Below, piece after piece: positions 6,804 to 15,846 of a stretch of DNA of 50,940 nt. Origin of the DNA: Sphingomonadales bacterium UBA6157 (GTDB lineage Bacteria > Pseudomonadota > Alphaproteobacteria > Sphingomonadales > Sphingomonadaceae); NCBI GenBank assembly GCA_002423025.1, contig DIUN01000003.1, forward strand, positions 147-51,086, in the 5' to 3' direction. Within the stretch, counting starts at the first letter, position 1, and every line of letters begins with the position of its first letter. The notes beneath the pieces were generated by a model. That model had not been told where the DNA came from. It ran no database searches and saw only the letters and a program-made list of their open reading frames with translations. A program made the translations under genes and the position numbers.

Positions 6804-8108
6804 CTAGGCGAGTTCGACGCCTGGAACCACGTCCGGCTCGACATGCTCGAGCAGAACCACCCGCTCCGGCAGCGGAGTCAGCAGCGCCGGATCATGCTTG
6901 CGGATGAATTGTTCCACAACCGGTGCAACGCTCTCGCGCCACTTGCGACCGTTGAAGATGCCGTAATGCCCGGCACCCTCGGCCATGTAATAGGCCTTCT
7001 TGCTCTCTGGCAGCGAAATGGCGAGATCAAGGGCCGCCTTGGTCTGCCCAAGGCCGGAAATATCGTCACGCTCGCCCTCGATGGCCAGCAGGGCCGTCCT
7101 GTCGATGGCCGCAGGATTGACCAGTTGCCCACGATGGACAAACTCACCCTTGGCGATCGCCTGGCGCTGGAACACCACATCAATGGTCTGGAGATAGAAC
7201 TCCGCCGTCATGTCGCAAACCGAGCGATATTCTTCGTAGAATGCCTTGGTGGCAGCCGCGCTGTCATCATCGCCATCCACGAGATGGCGGAACAGTTCCC
7301 AATGCGATTTCATGTGGTTGGCGAGATTCATCGACATGAAGCCTGCCAGCTGCAGGAAGCCAGGGTAAACCTTGCGGCCCGAACCCGGATACATAGCAGG
7401 CACCTTGGCGATGACGTTCTGCTCGAACCAAGCGTAGGGCCGCTCGGTCGCGAGATCATCAACCGAAGTCGGCGCCTTGCGAGTATCCACCGGGCCGCCC
7501 ATCATGGTCAGCGTCAGCGGCGTCGCAGGATTCTTGGTGGCTGACATATAGGCAAGCGCCGCATAGCAGGGCACGGCCGGCTGGCAGACGGCCAGCATAT
7601 GGCTGCCGACGCCAACAGTTTCAGCGAACGCGATGATGTAGTCGATATAATCGTTGAGGTCGAACGTTCCGTCCGAGAGCGGCACCATCTTGGCGTCACG
7701 CCAATCGGTGACATAGACCTCATGATCTGGGAGCAGCCGCTCCACAGTGCCGCGCAGCAGTGTGGCATAATGACCAGACATCGGGGTCACGACCAATACG
7801 CGCGGATCCTTGCGGTCCACCACATTGCGCTTGAAATGCTTGAGCTGGCCAAACGGCTTGCGAACGACAATCTCTTCCGTCACCGCCACCAGATTGCCAT
7901 CCACCAGCGCCGTTGTCAGGCCGAAATCCGGTTTGCCGCGTGGCGCCGTTGCATGGGCGAAAACTTCAAGCGCTCGCGCCATCACAGGGCCGCCGGCGAC
8001 ATATGACGCCGGATTGGAAGGGCTGAGCAGCCAGTTCGAGCTGGTTTGCGCCATGGAGCCCATACCTGCGAGCCAGGCGCGCTGCCACTCATAGGCTGTG
8101 TAGAGCAT
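6804..8108 (-). CDS. phaZ: Intracellular polyhydroxybutyrate depolymerase
   Basis: 434 residues beginning MLYTAYEWQRAWLAG, with no signal peptide. It carries the family blocks RNVVDRKDPRVLVVTPMSGHYATLLRGT (split by the writer's limit), VYVTDWRDAKMVPL, the nucleophile elbow MLAVCQPAVP with Cys175 in place of the usual lipase-box Ser, and GAGHYGIFNGRKW near the C-terminus with the catalytic His. This is the intracellular PhaZ family with a Cys nucleophile, which hydrolyses granule PHB to 3-hydroxybutyrate (family knowledge). The gene carries the same upstream element as the patatin/3-hydroxybutyrate dehydrogenase operon, fitting a shared mobilisation pathway. AAGGA precedes the ATG. Length is normal. 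Confidence 0.93.
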   Translation of the reverse strand: MLYTAYEWQRAWLAGMGSMAQTSSNWLLSPSNPASYVAGGPVMARALEVFAHATAPRGKPDFGLTTALVDGNLVAVTEEIVVRKPFGQLKHFKRNVVDRKDPRVLVVTPMSGHYATLLRGTVERLLPDHEVYVTDWRDAKMVPLSDGTFDLNDYIDYIIAFAETVGVGSHMLAVCQPAVPCYAALAYMSATKNPATPLTLTMMGGPVDTRKAPTSVDDLATERPYAWFEQNVIAKVPAMYPGSGRKVYPGFLQLAGFMSMNLANHMKSHWELFRHLVDGDDDSAAATKAFYEEYRSVCDMTAEFYLQTIDVVFQRQAIAKGEFVHRGQLVNPAAIDRTALLAIEGERDDISGLGQTKAALDLAISLPESKKAYYMAEGAGHYGIFNGRKWRESVAPVVEQFIRKHDPALLTPLPERVVLLEHVEPDVVPGVELA

Positions 8109-8153
8109 CTTTCGTCCTTTTCATCCCGGCGCTGGCCGAGTCTCATTCCCTCT

Positions 8154-8187
8154 GCCATATCGCAGGTGCAGCATAAAGCGCGAATGC
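8154..8187 (-). promoter_or_regulatory. PHB-gene upstream element, copy 1 (phaZ)
   Basis: A 34-bp block 46-79 bp upstream of the phaZ ATG containing TCGCAGGTGCAGCA, flanked by GCCATA on one side and GCGAATGC on the other. The same block, with a 3-nt shorter spacer, lies upstream of the patatin/3-hydroxybutyrate dehydrogenase operon (32358-32388). The TGC/GCA-rich core recalls sites bound by PHB regulators of the PhaR type, but that assignment is inference. It also lies about 100 bp upstream of the divergent ABC exporter. Confidence 0.6.
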
Positions 8188-8285
8188 AATTGTGGTGACT
8201 GCTCAGTACAAACACAAGCGCCGCCGCCGTGCCTGCCGCCACCACGCCGCATTGAGCCGCACTCAATGCCCTGCTATCACCCATC

Positions 8286-10079
8286 ATGGCCTCCAAACCC
8301 GACCTCCCGCCGCCCGCCGAGCGCAAGCTCACCCGGCTCAAGCTTCTCTGGCGTTTCGTGCGGGCCTATCCGGGCCAGCTGACGGCTGCCCTTGTCGCGC
8401 TCGTCATCGCCGCACTCGCCACGCTGGCGCTACCCCAAGGTCTCAAGCGCATTGTGGACAACGGGTTTGCACAGGGCTCGGACCCAGCGGCAATCGCGCC
8501 CTATTTCTATGCCATGCTAGGTATTGTCGTGGTCATGGGTCTCGCCACGGCCGTGCGCTTCTACTTCGTCAGCTGGATCGGCGAGCGCGTGGTCGCAGAC
8601 CTTCGCAAAGCCGTGCACAGTCACCTTCTCAGCCTCGATCCGGTATTTTTTGAAGAAAATCGCCCCTCTGAAATAGCCTCGCGCCTTACGTCCGATACGT
8701 CGGTCATCGAGCAGGTAGTTTCTTCCTCGGCCTCCCTGGCCCTGCGCAACGCCGTCATGGGCATCGGTGGCCTCGCCTACATGGCGGTGCAGAGCCCAAA
8801 GCTGACGGCACTCATGCTTCTCGTGATCCCTGTAACCATCCTGCCGATCGTCTTTCTCGGCCGCCGCGTGCGCGCCATGTCACGCTCCAGCCAGGATCGC
8901 ATCGCCAATCTGGGCACAATCGTTGCAGAGGTGCTCGGCGCCATCAAAATCGTCCAGGCGTTTACTCAAGAGGCTCGAGAAGCCCTGCGCTTTGGCACCG
9001 CTGTCGAGGGCGCCTTTGAGGCTGCGCGCCGCCGTGTGCGCGTGCGCGCGCTTATGACAGCAATGGTCATCACCTTCATCTTTGGTGCCATAACATTGGT
9101 GCTCTGGCAGGGCGCGCTGGATGTCATTTCCGGGCGCCTCAGCGGTGGCACCATCGCTGCTTTTGTGTTCGCCGCTGCGATTGTCGCCGGCGCCTTTGGC
9201 ACGCTCACGGAGGTCTATGGGGATTTCATGCGTGCGGCCGGTGCCGCAGGGCGGATGGAAGAATTGCTGGCTGCCCGCCCCGGCATCCGCGCGCCTGAGC
9301 ATCCCATGGCATTGCCGCAGCCGGCGCGCGGGGCGCTGACGCTTGAAAACATCAGCTTTCACTATCCGTCAAAGCCGGACGGTGCGGCGCTTGAAGGCTT
9401 CAGCCTCGATGTCGCTGCCGGCGAGACAGTCGCCGTCGTCGGGCCATCGGGTGCCGGCAAGTCGACGCTCTTCCAGTTGGTCCAGCGTTTCTATGATCCG
9501 GAGGCCGGCGAGATCCGGCTCGATGGCGTGCCGCTCACCAAGGCCGACCCAGAGGATGTGCGAGCCCGCATTGCCGTGGTGCCGCAGGAAACAGTCATCT
9601 TCGCTGCCAGCGCGCTGGAAAACATCCGCTACGGTCGCCCCGATGCCAGCGAAGCTCAAGTCTGGGCCGCGGCCGAAGCCGCCCATGCCGATGGCTTCTT
9701 GCGGGATCTGCCGGACGGCATCAACAGCTTCCTCGGCGAAGCCGGCACCAGGCTTTCCGGCGGCCAGCGCCAGCGCCTGGCAATTGCCCGCGCCATCCTG
9801 CGCGATGCCCCGATCCTGCTGCTCGATGAGGCGACCAGTGCTCTCGACAGCGAGTCCGAGCGCCTCGTCCAACATGCGCTGGAAGGCCTCATGCAGGGCC
9901 GCACAACGCTTGTCATCGCCCATCGGCTCGCCACTGTGCGCAATGCCGATCGCATCATCGTGATGGACAAGGGGCGCATCGTTGCAGAAGGCACGCACGA
10001 CCGTCTCATCGCCGGCGGCGGCCTTTATGCCAAACTTGCTCGCCTGCAGTTCAACGAGGCGCAGCCGCAGGTCGCCTAG
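8286..10079 (+). CDS. ABC exporter, fused permease-ATPase (MsbA-like half transporter)
   Basis: 597 residues. The N-terminal half has six predicted TM helices (for example LTAALVALVIAALATLAL, AIAPYFYAMLGIVVVMGL and FIFGAITLVLWQGALDVI). The C-terminal ATPase has Walker A GPSGAGKSTLF, Q-loop VVPQETVIFA, signature LSGGQRQRLAIARAIL, Walker B ILLLDEATSALD and the H-loop IAHRL. It is a type IV half transporter that works as a homodimer in the inner membrane; relatives export lipids, lipopolysaccharide precursors or drugs, and the substrate cannot be read here. It is divergent from phaZ. Its stop codon is shared with the convergent SDR gene in CTAG at 10076-10079. Confidence 0.9.
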   Translation: MASKPDLPPPAERKLTRLKLLWRFVRAYPGQLTAALVALVIAALATLALPQGLKRIVDNGFAQGSDPAAIAPYFYAMLGIVVVMGLATAVRFYFVSWIGERVVADLRKAVHSHLLSLDPVFFEENRPSEIASRLTSDTSVIEQVVSSSASLALRNAVMGIGGLAYMAVQSPKLTALMLLVIPVTILPIVFLGRRVRAMSRSSQDRIANLGTIVAEVLGAIKIVQAFTQEAREALRFGTAVEGAFEAARRRVRVRALMTAMVITFIFGAITLVLWQGALDVISGRLSGGTIAAFVFAAAIVAGAFGTLTEVYGDFMRAAGAAGRMEELLAARPGIRAPEHPMALPQPARGALTLENISFHYPSKPDGAALEGFSLDVAAGETVAVVGPSGAGKSTLFQLVQRFYDPEAGEIRLDGVPLTKADPEDVRARIAVVPQETVIFAASALENIRYGRPDASEAQVWAAAEAAHADGFLRDLPDGINSFLGEAGTRLSGGQRQRLAIARAILRDAPILLLDEATSALDSESERLVQHALEGLMQGRTTLVIAHRLATVRNADRIIVMDKGRIVAEGTHDRLIAGGGLYAKLARLQFNEAQPQVA

Positions 10080-10852
10080 CGCGCCGTGTAACCGCCATCC
10101 ACAACCATCTCGGCCCCGGTCATGAAGCTGGATTCGTCGGATGCGAGGAAGACCACGGCATCGGCGATCTCACGCGGCACGCCGAACCGGGCGAGCGGAT
10201 GGGCTGCAATGAGCATGTCACGCATCTCATTGGCATTCTCGGCCTCATGCAGTGCGTTCGAAACCATTTGCGTCTCGATGAAACCGGGGTGCACGCTGTT
10301 GACCCGGATTCCCAACGGAGCCCACTCCAGCGCGGCTGCCTTGGTGAGCATAAGCACACCGCCCTTGGATGCACAGTAAGCCGCAGCATTTGGGAGCCCG
10401 ACTTTGCCGAGGATCGACGAAAGATTGATGATCGATCCGCCGCCACCAACGGCCATCAAGGGGCCGCAATGGCGCATCCCCAAAAATACGCCATCAAGAT
10501 TGATCGAAAGGATCTTGCGCCAATCCTCCAGGCTGTGTGTGAGCAATTCCAGAAATCCGCCGGAGATGCCCGCATTGTTGACTAGGACATCGAGCCTGCC
10601 AAAGCGGGCCATGACGTCCTTGACCACGTCTTGCCACTGCGCCTCATCCGTCACGTCATGAAGCATGAACGCTGCTTGCCCGCCTTCGGCTGTAATGGCG
10701 AGCGCAACGGCCTCTACGGCGGCATCGCGATCGGTCAGCATCACTATTGCACCCTCGCGCGCCAGGCGGCGTGCCGTCTCAGCTCCGAGGCCCATCGCTG
10801 CGCCGGTCACCAGTGCTACCTTGCCGGCTACACGGCCTTGCTTCTGCGTCAC
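10076..10852 (-). CDS. Short-chain dehydrogenase/reductase (SDR)
   Basis: 258 residues, classical SDR: cofactor motif TGAAMGLG (about 17-24), LVNNAG at about 90, the INLSSI strand with catalytic Ser near 144, YCASK with Tyr/Lys near 157-161, and a VDGGYTAR C-terminus. It is an NAD(P)-dependent alcohol/ketone oxidoreductase of the glucose-1-dehydrogenase-like or 3-oxoacyl-reductase-like group; the substrate is unknown. The GTG start at 10852 is supported by AAGGAG 7 nt upstream. It is convergent with the ABC exporter, overlapping it by CTAG so that both genes end in TAG on opposite strands. Confidence 0.9.
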   Translation of the reverse strand: MTQKQGRVAGKVALVTGAAMGLGAETARRLAREGAIVMLTDRDAAVEAVALAITAEGGQAAFMLHDVTDEAQWQDVVKDVMARFGRLDVLVNNAGISGGFLELLTHSLEDWRKILSINLDGVFLGMRHCGPLMAVGGGGSIINLSSILGKVGLPNAAAYCASKGGVLMLTKAAALEWAPLGIRVNSVHPGFIETQMVSNALHEAENANEMRDMLIAAHPLARFGVPREIADAVVFLASDESSFMTGAEMVVDGGYTAR

Positions 10853-10912
10853 CGCTCATCTCCTTATTGATATACGGAATCTGCGCCTCGCCAGCCCTGG
10901 CGGCAACGCTGG

Positions 10913-12193
10913 CTAATTCAGCAGGTCCGAGGGCAATGTCGGCTCGGAGATGATCGCTTCCATGGCTTTCCAGCGCTCCGCCTGGCCCGGACCTGCCCGC
11001 TCAACCTTGGCCCGGACCATATCCAGCCCAAGACCATAGTTGATCACATAGCTGCGATAGGTATCAGTGAAATCCAGAGACTTGAGCGCTCGAGCTTCCG
11101 AAACCAATGCATATTTCTGGATCAATGCCGCAGCTTCGGCTCGGCCAATCCGGGCATCAAGATAATCACGACGAATTGTCAATTCAGCACCCGCAAGGTC
11201 CCTCGTCGCCGCCTGCAGGGCCGCAAGACGCGGCGCAAGCGCAGGGTCTAGTCCAGCAAGCGGGTAGAGAACATCGGCCTCAAAAGCTTGCTGCTCATCA
11301 CCGGGGAAGGCCAACTCGATCCCATAGTTGGCGGAGCCTTCAGCAATCAGTGAGAGCGGGCTGTACAACGGATAAATGCTGAACTCGATCCAGCCTCGCT
11401 CCTTGGTCAGCTTCTGCTCGAGCAACATGTTGAGAGCGTGGTGGCCAGGATAGCCCTCATGGCAACCCAGATCGACAGCGCGAGAAACTCGGAATGGCAG
11501 ATCGATGTTCACCTGAATGAGGCTGGTGCTGCTGCCCTTGTAATAATTGTAGCCGCTCCACGGCTTGCCGGTTACCAACTCCAGCGTGAACTTCTCCTTC
11601 AAAGGAAGGGTAATTTTTTCCGCCGTGCGGCTGCGGCACTCGGCAATGGCAGCGTCCATTACGCTCTTCACACGATCCGACGGCACGACAAAGCGATCCC
11701 GAAAATCATCGACACGCTTCCAGAGTGGCCCCTCTCCCGGCACGAGCGCCTCGACCTGGGCCAACAGCGGATCGAACGCCTGTAGCGGCTTTGTTTCCGG
11801 CCGTACGCTGAACAGACCTTCCGCCTCGTCGACAAAGCTGAATTTCTCTCCGGCGAGCATGGCCAGGCGTGTCTCCGCCGCCGTGATCTGCGCGATCATG
11901 AACGTGCGGCGCCGCGCCTCCATGACGGACAGACCTTTCGCGGGAACTGCGAAAGCGCGGGCCTTGAGCGCCGCCGCCGCTGTGCGCAGCGCCGACACTG
12001 CGCGCGGCTTGGCCTTCGCAGCTTTGGCCCAGGCGGCTGGGCCGTAGTAGGCATCAACATAACCCGGCTCGCGTTCGCCAGCCTCCAGTGTCAGCTTCAC
12101 ATAGTCCTGCGCGATTCGGTCCAAGGGAGATGCTGCAGCAGGAGCAGCGGCCAATGCCATCAGCGGCAGCAACAGAACGGGCACAAAGCGCAT
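10913..12193 (-). CDS. Secreted DUF885-type metallopeptidase-like protein
   Basis: About 426 residues. The ATG at 12193 gives a clean signal peptide (MRFVPVLLLPLMALAAAPAA, cut near AAAS), with GGAG upstream; a longer in-frame start at 12280 would run back through the terminator stem and is rejected. The core has CHEGYPGHHALNMLLEQKL near residue 243, an HExxPGHH-like metal-binding segment typical of DUF885, a probable zinc-peptidase fold. Later FSIYPLYSPLSLIAEGSANYGIELAFP supplies a possible third ligand (EG). Expected location is the periplasm. The gene has its own transcript start, since the tonB operon is terminated just before it. Substrate unknown. Confidence 0.78.
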   Translation of the reverse strand: MRFVPVLLLPLMALAAAPAAASPLDRIAQDYVKLTLEAGEREPGYVDAYYGPAAWAKAAKAKPRAVSALRTAAAALKARAFAVPAKGLSVMEARRRTFMIAQITAAETRLAMLAGEKFSFVDEAEGLFSVRPETKPLQAFDPLLAQVEALVPGEGPLWKRVDDFRDRFVVPSDRVKSVMDAAIAECRSRTAEKITLPLKEKFTLELVTGKPWSGYNYYKGSSTSLIQVNIDLPFRVSRAVDLGCHEGYPGHHALNMLLEQKLTKERGWIEFSIYPLYSPLSLIAEGSANYGIELAFPGDEQQAFEADVLYPLAGLDPALAPRLAALQAATRDLAGAELTIRRDYLDARIGRAEAAALIQKYALVSEARALKSLDFTDTYRSYVINYGLGLDMVRAKVERAGPGQAERWKAMEAIISEPTLPSDLLN

Positions 12194-12258
12194 TGGGGGA
12201 AACTCCGGAAAGAGAGAGCGGCCTCTGTCAAAGTCGAGCACACCGTTCTGAGCCTGAA

Positions 12259-12293
12259 AAACGAAAAAGGCGCGGAGCAAAGCCCCGCGCCTT
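12259..12293 (-). terminator. Rho-independent terminator of tonB-exbB-exbD-exbD
   Basis: On the reverse strand a 9-bp stem AAGGCGCGG / CCGCGCCTT (12293-12285 and 12275-12267) with a 9-nt loop is followed by a T-rich run (TTTTTCGTTTTT, ending near 12258). It lies 33 nt after the second exbD stop codon. Stem plus U-tract makes this a strong intrinsic terminator. Confidence 0.88.
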
Positions 12294-12325
12294 CTCGCAA
12301 TAGAAATCCGAAAAGCGTCAACGGA

Positions 12326-12745
12326 TCAGTTGGCGTAAGCCTCGTTACCCACGAAGCCCATCTTGGTGATGCCGGCCTTTTGGGCAGCAGCCATCACCTG
12401 ATCGACGACCTCATACTTCGCGAGGCCCTCGGGGCGAAGCCGAAGCTCTGGCTCGCTCGGCATCTCGGCTGCCTGCTTCATGTAGCTACGAAGCGTGGGC
12501 ATATCGACTTCCTGCTTGTTCCAATAGATGTTGGAAAGGAAGTCGATATCGACCTGGTTGAACACCGGATCAACATTGTTCTGCGCGTTGCTCGGTGCCG
12601 GCAGATCGAGCTTCACAGCATGCGTCTGAACCGGAATGGTAATGATGAACATGATCAGCAGCACCAGCATGACATCGATCAGCGGTGTGGTGTTCATGTC
12701 TGGAATCGGCTCGCCCTCGGGGCTGCCACCCATCGAAACTGCCAT
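12326..12745 (-). CDS. exbD: ExbD/TolR-family biopolymer transport protein (second copy)
   Basis: 139 residues. A short cytoplasmic tail ending DMNTTPLIDVMLVLLIMFII is the ExbD TM helix with the conserved proton-pathway Asp (PLIDVMLVLL). A periplasmic domain of about 95 residues follows, with ELRLRPEGLAKYEVVDQVMAAAQKAG. ExbD with ExbB forms the proton-driven motor that energises TonB. This is the last gene of the operon, 65 nt after the other exbD, with a terminator behind it. The two ExbD proteins share the TM motif but differ in the periplasmic part, so they are probably not redundant (inferred). Confidence 0.93.
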   Translation of the reverse strand: MAVSMGGSPEGEPIPDMNTTPLIDVMLVLLIMFIITIPVQTHAVKLDLPAPSNAQNNVDPVFNQVDIDFLSNIYWNKQEVDMPTLRSYMKQAAEMPSEPELRLRPEGLAKYEVVDQVMAAAQKAGITKMGFVGNEAYAN

Positions 12746-12810
12746 GGAACCTTACTCCTGAAACTTGAGAGCCGACGGGAGCAGGCAAGCTGCCCCCGCC
12801 ATGGCAATCC

Positions 12811-13284
12811 TCAACGCGTGACCTGACCTGCGACAGGCTCCGAGATGAAGCCGATCTTGAGGAACCCGGCGCGCTGCATGGTGAAGATCACCCCGCCGAC
12901 GCAACGATATTCCATGTTGGCATCGCCGCGAATGTGCACTTCCGGGAGTTCGATCTTGCCGCCAGCAGCTTCCTGGCGGGCAATCTCGTCCTTCAGAGCC
13001 TTCACGCCGCGATCAAGCAACTCCTGCTTGGACTCGACCTTGGTCTGGCCCCAGTAGGTATCGCAGTTCGCATCGACCGAAAGGGACACGTTCTCCGGCT
13101 TTGTCGTCGTCGGAATGTTCGTCACGGTCGGCAGCTTGAGCGGCACGGTCTGGATGGCGACAGGAACGGTGATGAGAAAGATGATGAGGAGAACCAGCAT
13201 GACGTCGACCAGCGGCGTCGTGTTGATCTCGGTCATCGGCTGTTCTTCACCGTCCTCGCCGGGCGATCCGATGTTCATCGACAT
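12811..13284 (-). CDS. exbD: ExbD/TolR-family biopolymer transport protein (first copy)
   Basis: 157 residues: a cytoplasmic tail (MSMNIGSPGEDGEEQPM), TM helix with EINTTPLVDVMLVLLIIFLI including the motor Asp, then a longer periplasmic domain with VHIRGDANMEYRCVGGVIFTMQ. The periplasmic part contains a Cys pair (DANCDTYWG and YRCVGG) that could form a disulfide and is absent from the second ExbD. It sits between exbB (36 nt upstream) and the second exbD. The role is the stator subunit of the TonB energising complex in the inner membrane. Confidence 0.93.
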   Translation of the reverse strand: MSMNIGSPGEDGEEQPMTEINTTPLVDVMLVLLIIFLITVPVAIQTVPLKLPTVTNIPTTTKPENVSLSVDANCDTYWGQTKVESKQELLDRGVKALKDEIARQEAAGGKIELPEVHIRGDANMEYRCVGGVIFTMQRAGFLKIGFISEPVAGQVTR

Positions 13285-13319
13285 GAGTCAGAGACCCTTT
13301 TTATCTTGCCGCAGGCTGA

Positions 13320-14042
13320 TCAGCGAGCAGCCGGCTTGACAGTGGCGGCGGCAACCGACGCCGGGGTCGCAATACGGGCACCGGAGACCAGGGCACCATG
13401 AACATCAGCCGAGAAGTTGTTGAGCTTTTCAGCGACGTCCTTGTTGCGACGGATCAGCCAGTTGTAACCCAGCACGGCAGGAACGGCGACGGCAAGACCA
13501 AGTGCGGTCATGATCAGAGCTTCACCAACCGGACCAGCGACTTTGTCGATCGAAGCCTGGCCAGCAAGACCGATGTTGATGAGAGCGCGATAGATGCCGA
13601 CGACGGTACCGAAGAGACCGATGAACGGCGAGGTCGAACCAACCGAGGCGAGGAAGGCGAGGCCGCCCTGCAGCTTCGAGGTCACGCCGACTGCCGAACG
13701 GTTCAGAGCCATCGTCACCCACTCGTGCTGATCGATCTTGTCGGTCAGGCGACCTTCATGGTGGTCCGAAGCGCGGAGGCCATCATCGACGATCTGCTTG
13801 AATGGCGAATTCTTCTCGAGCTTGGCGGCACCGGTCTTGAGATCAGGGGCGCCCCAGAACTTCTTCTCGAGGTCCTTGGCTTCGTTCAGAACCTTACGCT
13901 GATCAATATACTTGGTGATGATGATGAACCACGACACCAGCGACATGAACACCAGGATGCCGAACACGCTCTGAGCGATGATACCGCCCTGCTCGAGCGC
14001 GGCTGCGAGACCATATGGATTTTCTACTGCGACGGTTTCCAT
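13320..14042 (-). CDS. exbB: ExbB/TolQ/MotA-family proton channel protein
   Basis: 240 residues with three TM helices: near residue 25 (SVFGILVFMSLVSWFIIITK), near 130-150 and 170-190. The last two flank the conserved GLFGTVVGIYRALINIG and LIMTALGLAVAVPAVLGYNW motifs of the ExbB pentamer. It forms the proton channel of the TonB motor with ExbD. The N-terminus (METVAVENPYGLAAALEQGG) is typical of sphingomonad-like versions. It lies between tonB (83 nt upstream) and the first exbD. The Lys/Asp-rich loop near residues 50-110 is the cytoplasmic domain. Confidence 0.95.
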   Translation of the reverse strand: METVAVENPYGLAAALEQGGIIAQSVFGILVFMSLVSWFIIITKYIDQRKVLNEAKDLEKKFWGAPDLKTGAAKLEKNSPFKQIVDDGLRASDHHEGRLTDKIDQHEWVTMALNRSAVGVTSKLQGGLAFLASVGSTSPFIGLFGTVVGIYRALINIGLAGQASIDKVAGPVGEALIMTALGLAVAVPAVLGYNWLIRRNKDVAEKLNNFSADVHGALVSGARIATPASVAAATVKPAAR

Positions 14043-14125
14043 TGCTATATTCCCTCGATTATCTGTTGTGCTTCATTGACTTGACCGAGGCGAGGCAGCT
14101 GGAGCCACCCCGCCTCGAAACCTCT

Positions 14126-14776
14126 TTAACGCGCGTCCCGCAGCTGCCAGCGAACTGGCTGCGACTTCACTTCAGCAACAGGCGTTCCCTCACGGGTTGC
14201 CGGGTTGAAACGCCAGCGGCGCTGAATGATCTTGCAAGTTGCATCATCAAGCCGCGGGAAGCCGCTAGATTGTGCGACAGCGCAATCACCCACACGACCA
14301 TCAGCACCGATGGTGAAACGAACGCGTACGACACCCTGCTCCTCGGCACGCCGGGACGCATCAGGATAATCGTCTTCGCTGATCACGTTGCCACGGCCAC
14401 GCGGCGTAGCCGGTGTCGGAGCAACAGTTGGTGCGGCAGGAGCAGGCGGGGCCGGCGGGGTAAACCGCGGCGGCTCAGGCTGCGAAATCGTGTTCTGCGT
14501 GGTGATCGTCGGCGCCGGAGCGTCCTGCGCCACGGAAACTTCCGGAGGCGGCACGAACGGCGGAATCTCGACTTCCTGCGGCGGCGGGGGTGGCGGCTCC
14601 TCCGGTGGGGGAGCCTCCTCTTCCACGTTCACAGTTTCAAGAGGCTGCACGATGGCCTTCACGGCCTTCAATGCAAGTCCTGTTACGAAAGCATAACCGA
14701 GCCCCGCATGGAGCACCGCGACCAGCCCTAAGGCGACCATCCGGTTCTTGCTCATCCCCTGATCAGCATAAGCCAT
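14126..14776 (-). CDS. tonB: TonB energy transducer
   Basis: 216 residues: a short cytoplasmic tail, one N-terminal TM anchor (MVALGLVAVLHAGLGYAFVTGL, with the His typical of TonB), a long proline-rich periplasmic linker (EEAPPPEEPPPPPPQEVEIP and onwards), then the C-terminal TonB domain with DYPDASRRAEEQGVVRVRFTIG, a GRVGDCAVAQSSGFPRLDDA segment and the RRWRFNPATREG ending. It couples the inner-membrane proton motive force to TonB-dependent outer-membrane receptors. It is first in the tonB-exbB-exbD-exbD operon. No TonB-dependent receptor gene lies in the window and no clear Fur box is visible upstream. Confidence 0.94.
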   Translation of the reverse strand: MAYADQGMSKNRMVALGLVAVLHAGLGYAFVTGLALKAVKAIVQPLETVNVEEEAPPPEEPPPPPPQEVEIPPFVPPPEVSVAQDAPAPTITTQNTISQPEPPRFTPPAPPAPAAPTVAPTPATPRGRGNVISEDDYPDASRRAEEQGVVRVRFTIGADGRVGDCAVAQSSGFPRLDDATCKIIQRRWRFNPATREGTPVAEVKSQPVRWQLRDAR

Positions 14777-15044
14777 AAGTGCTGCTGAACTCCCTTAAGC
14801 CCAAAAATGTGTGCAGGCGCATCGAGGGCAAACATCCCCTCGCCCATCGATGCTCCGTCGGTGAATGTCTTAAACGCATCGTATGCAAAGCCGCAACCGC
14901 TTTGTCGCGCTGCGGCATGGCTTATTTTGTCAAACAGTCACCCCACGCGAGAATGTTGCGACCAAGCGAGCGCAACGGCAGGCCACATACGGCGTGACGA
15001 TGCGGCGGTTGCTCCAAAATGCCTTGCCCCCTAAAACTGAGGTC

Positions 15045-15836
15045 ATGGTCATCAACTCCCTTCGCACAGCGATTCTTGCAGCTTTCGTCTTTTGCGCCGG
15101 AAACAGCGTCGCTGCTGCTCCAACCTACGCCGATCTTGCCGACCTGACTGCCGCTGCGCCTGTCATCGTGCGTGCAACAGTAGCCAAGACGGCTCGTATC
15201 AAACTTGCCGACAGTCCCGACCTAGCGCCTGGACATGCTCGACTTCTGTATACTGTAAACACCAATGCGGCGCTTATCGCCCCTGAATCCGTACCCTCGA
15301 CATTGATCTGGCTCTACGATGCACCGCTCGATGCTCGCGGCAAGCTTCCCAAGACGAAGGGCCAGGCGCTTCTGGCCTGGATCGCAACTCCGGCTGCTGA
15401 CGGCAAAAGCCGGTTGGTAGCAACAGGAGCCCAGCAGCCCTGGGATGCCGATCTGGAAGCCCGCACCCGCGCTATCGCTACGGAGATGCGCTCGGGGACG
15501 GTTCCCACCATCACAGGTGTCGCCAATGGCTTTCGCGCCGATGGCACCGTGGCCGGCGAAAGCGAGAGCCAGTTCTTCCTCACCACTGCCGATGGCGGCA
15601 ACCTGACGATGATCGTCACGGCGCGTCCCGGCATGCGCCGCAGCATTGCGGTCGCGAAGGGAGATCTGATAGATGAATCAGCGACTTCGGTGAAGCCGGA
15701 CACACTGCTCTGGTACCGGCTGGCATGCTTCCTGCCCGCCGCCCTGCCCCGGGAAGCCGGAGGAGACGATGCCGCGCTGGCGGCCGACTGGCGTTCCGCC
15801 ATCGAAAGCCTGGGCCGCTGCGAGCGCAGCCTCTAG
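15045..15836 (+). CDS. Secreted protein of unknown function
   Basis: About 263 residues from the ATG at 15045, giving a signal peptide (MVINSLRTAILAAFVFCAGN, cut near AAA). An alternative in-frame ATG at 15000 would add 15 residues. The mature part starts with a DLADLTAAAPVIVRATVAK segment, has beta-rich stretches such as LLYTVNTNAALIAPESVPST, and an ESQFFLTTADGGNLTMIVTA segment. I do not recognise a catalytic motif, and no further membrane segment is evident. It ends 10 nt before the convergent folB stop. It is probably periplasmic; similar proteins are annotated hypothetical in sphingomonads as far as I recall. Confidence 0.7.
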   Translation: MVINSLRTAILAAFVFCAGNSVAAAPTYADLADLTAAAPVIVRATVAKTARIKLADSPDLAPGHARLLYTVNTNAALIAPESVPSTLIWLYDAPLDARGKLPKTKGQALLAWIATPAADGKSRLVATGAQQPWDADLEARTRAIATEMRSGTVPTITGVANGFRADGTVAGESESQFFLTTADGGNLTMIVTARPGMRRSIAVAKGDLIDESATSVKPDTLLWYRLACFLPAALPREAGGDDAALAADWRSAIESLGRCERSL

Positions 15837-15846
15837 TGCTTGCCGC

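Noticed and set aside
14777..15044. Fur box upstream of tonB
   Set aside because: No GATAATGATAATCATTATC-like palindrome or convincing partial match found in the divergent gap.
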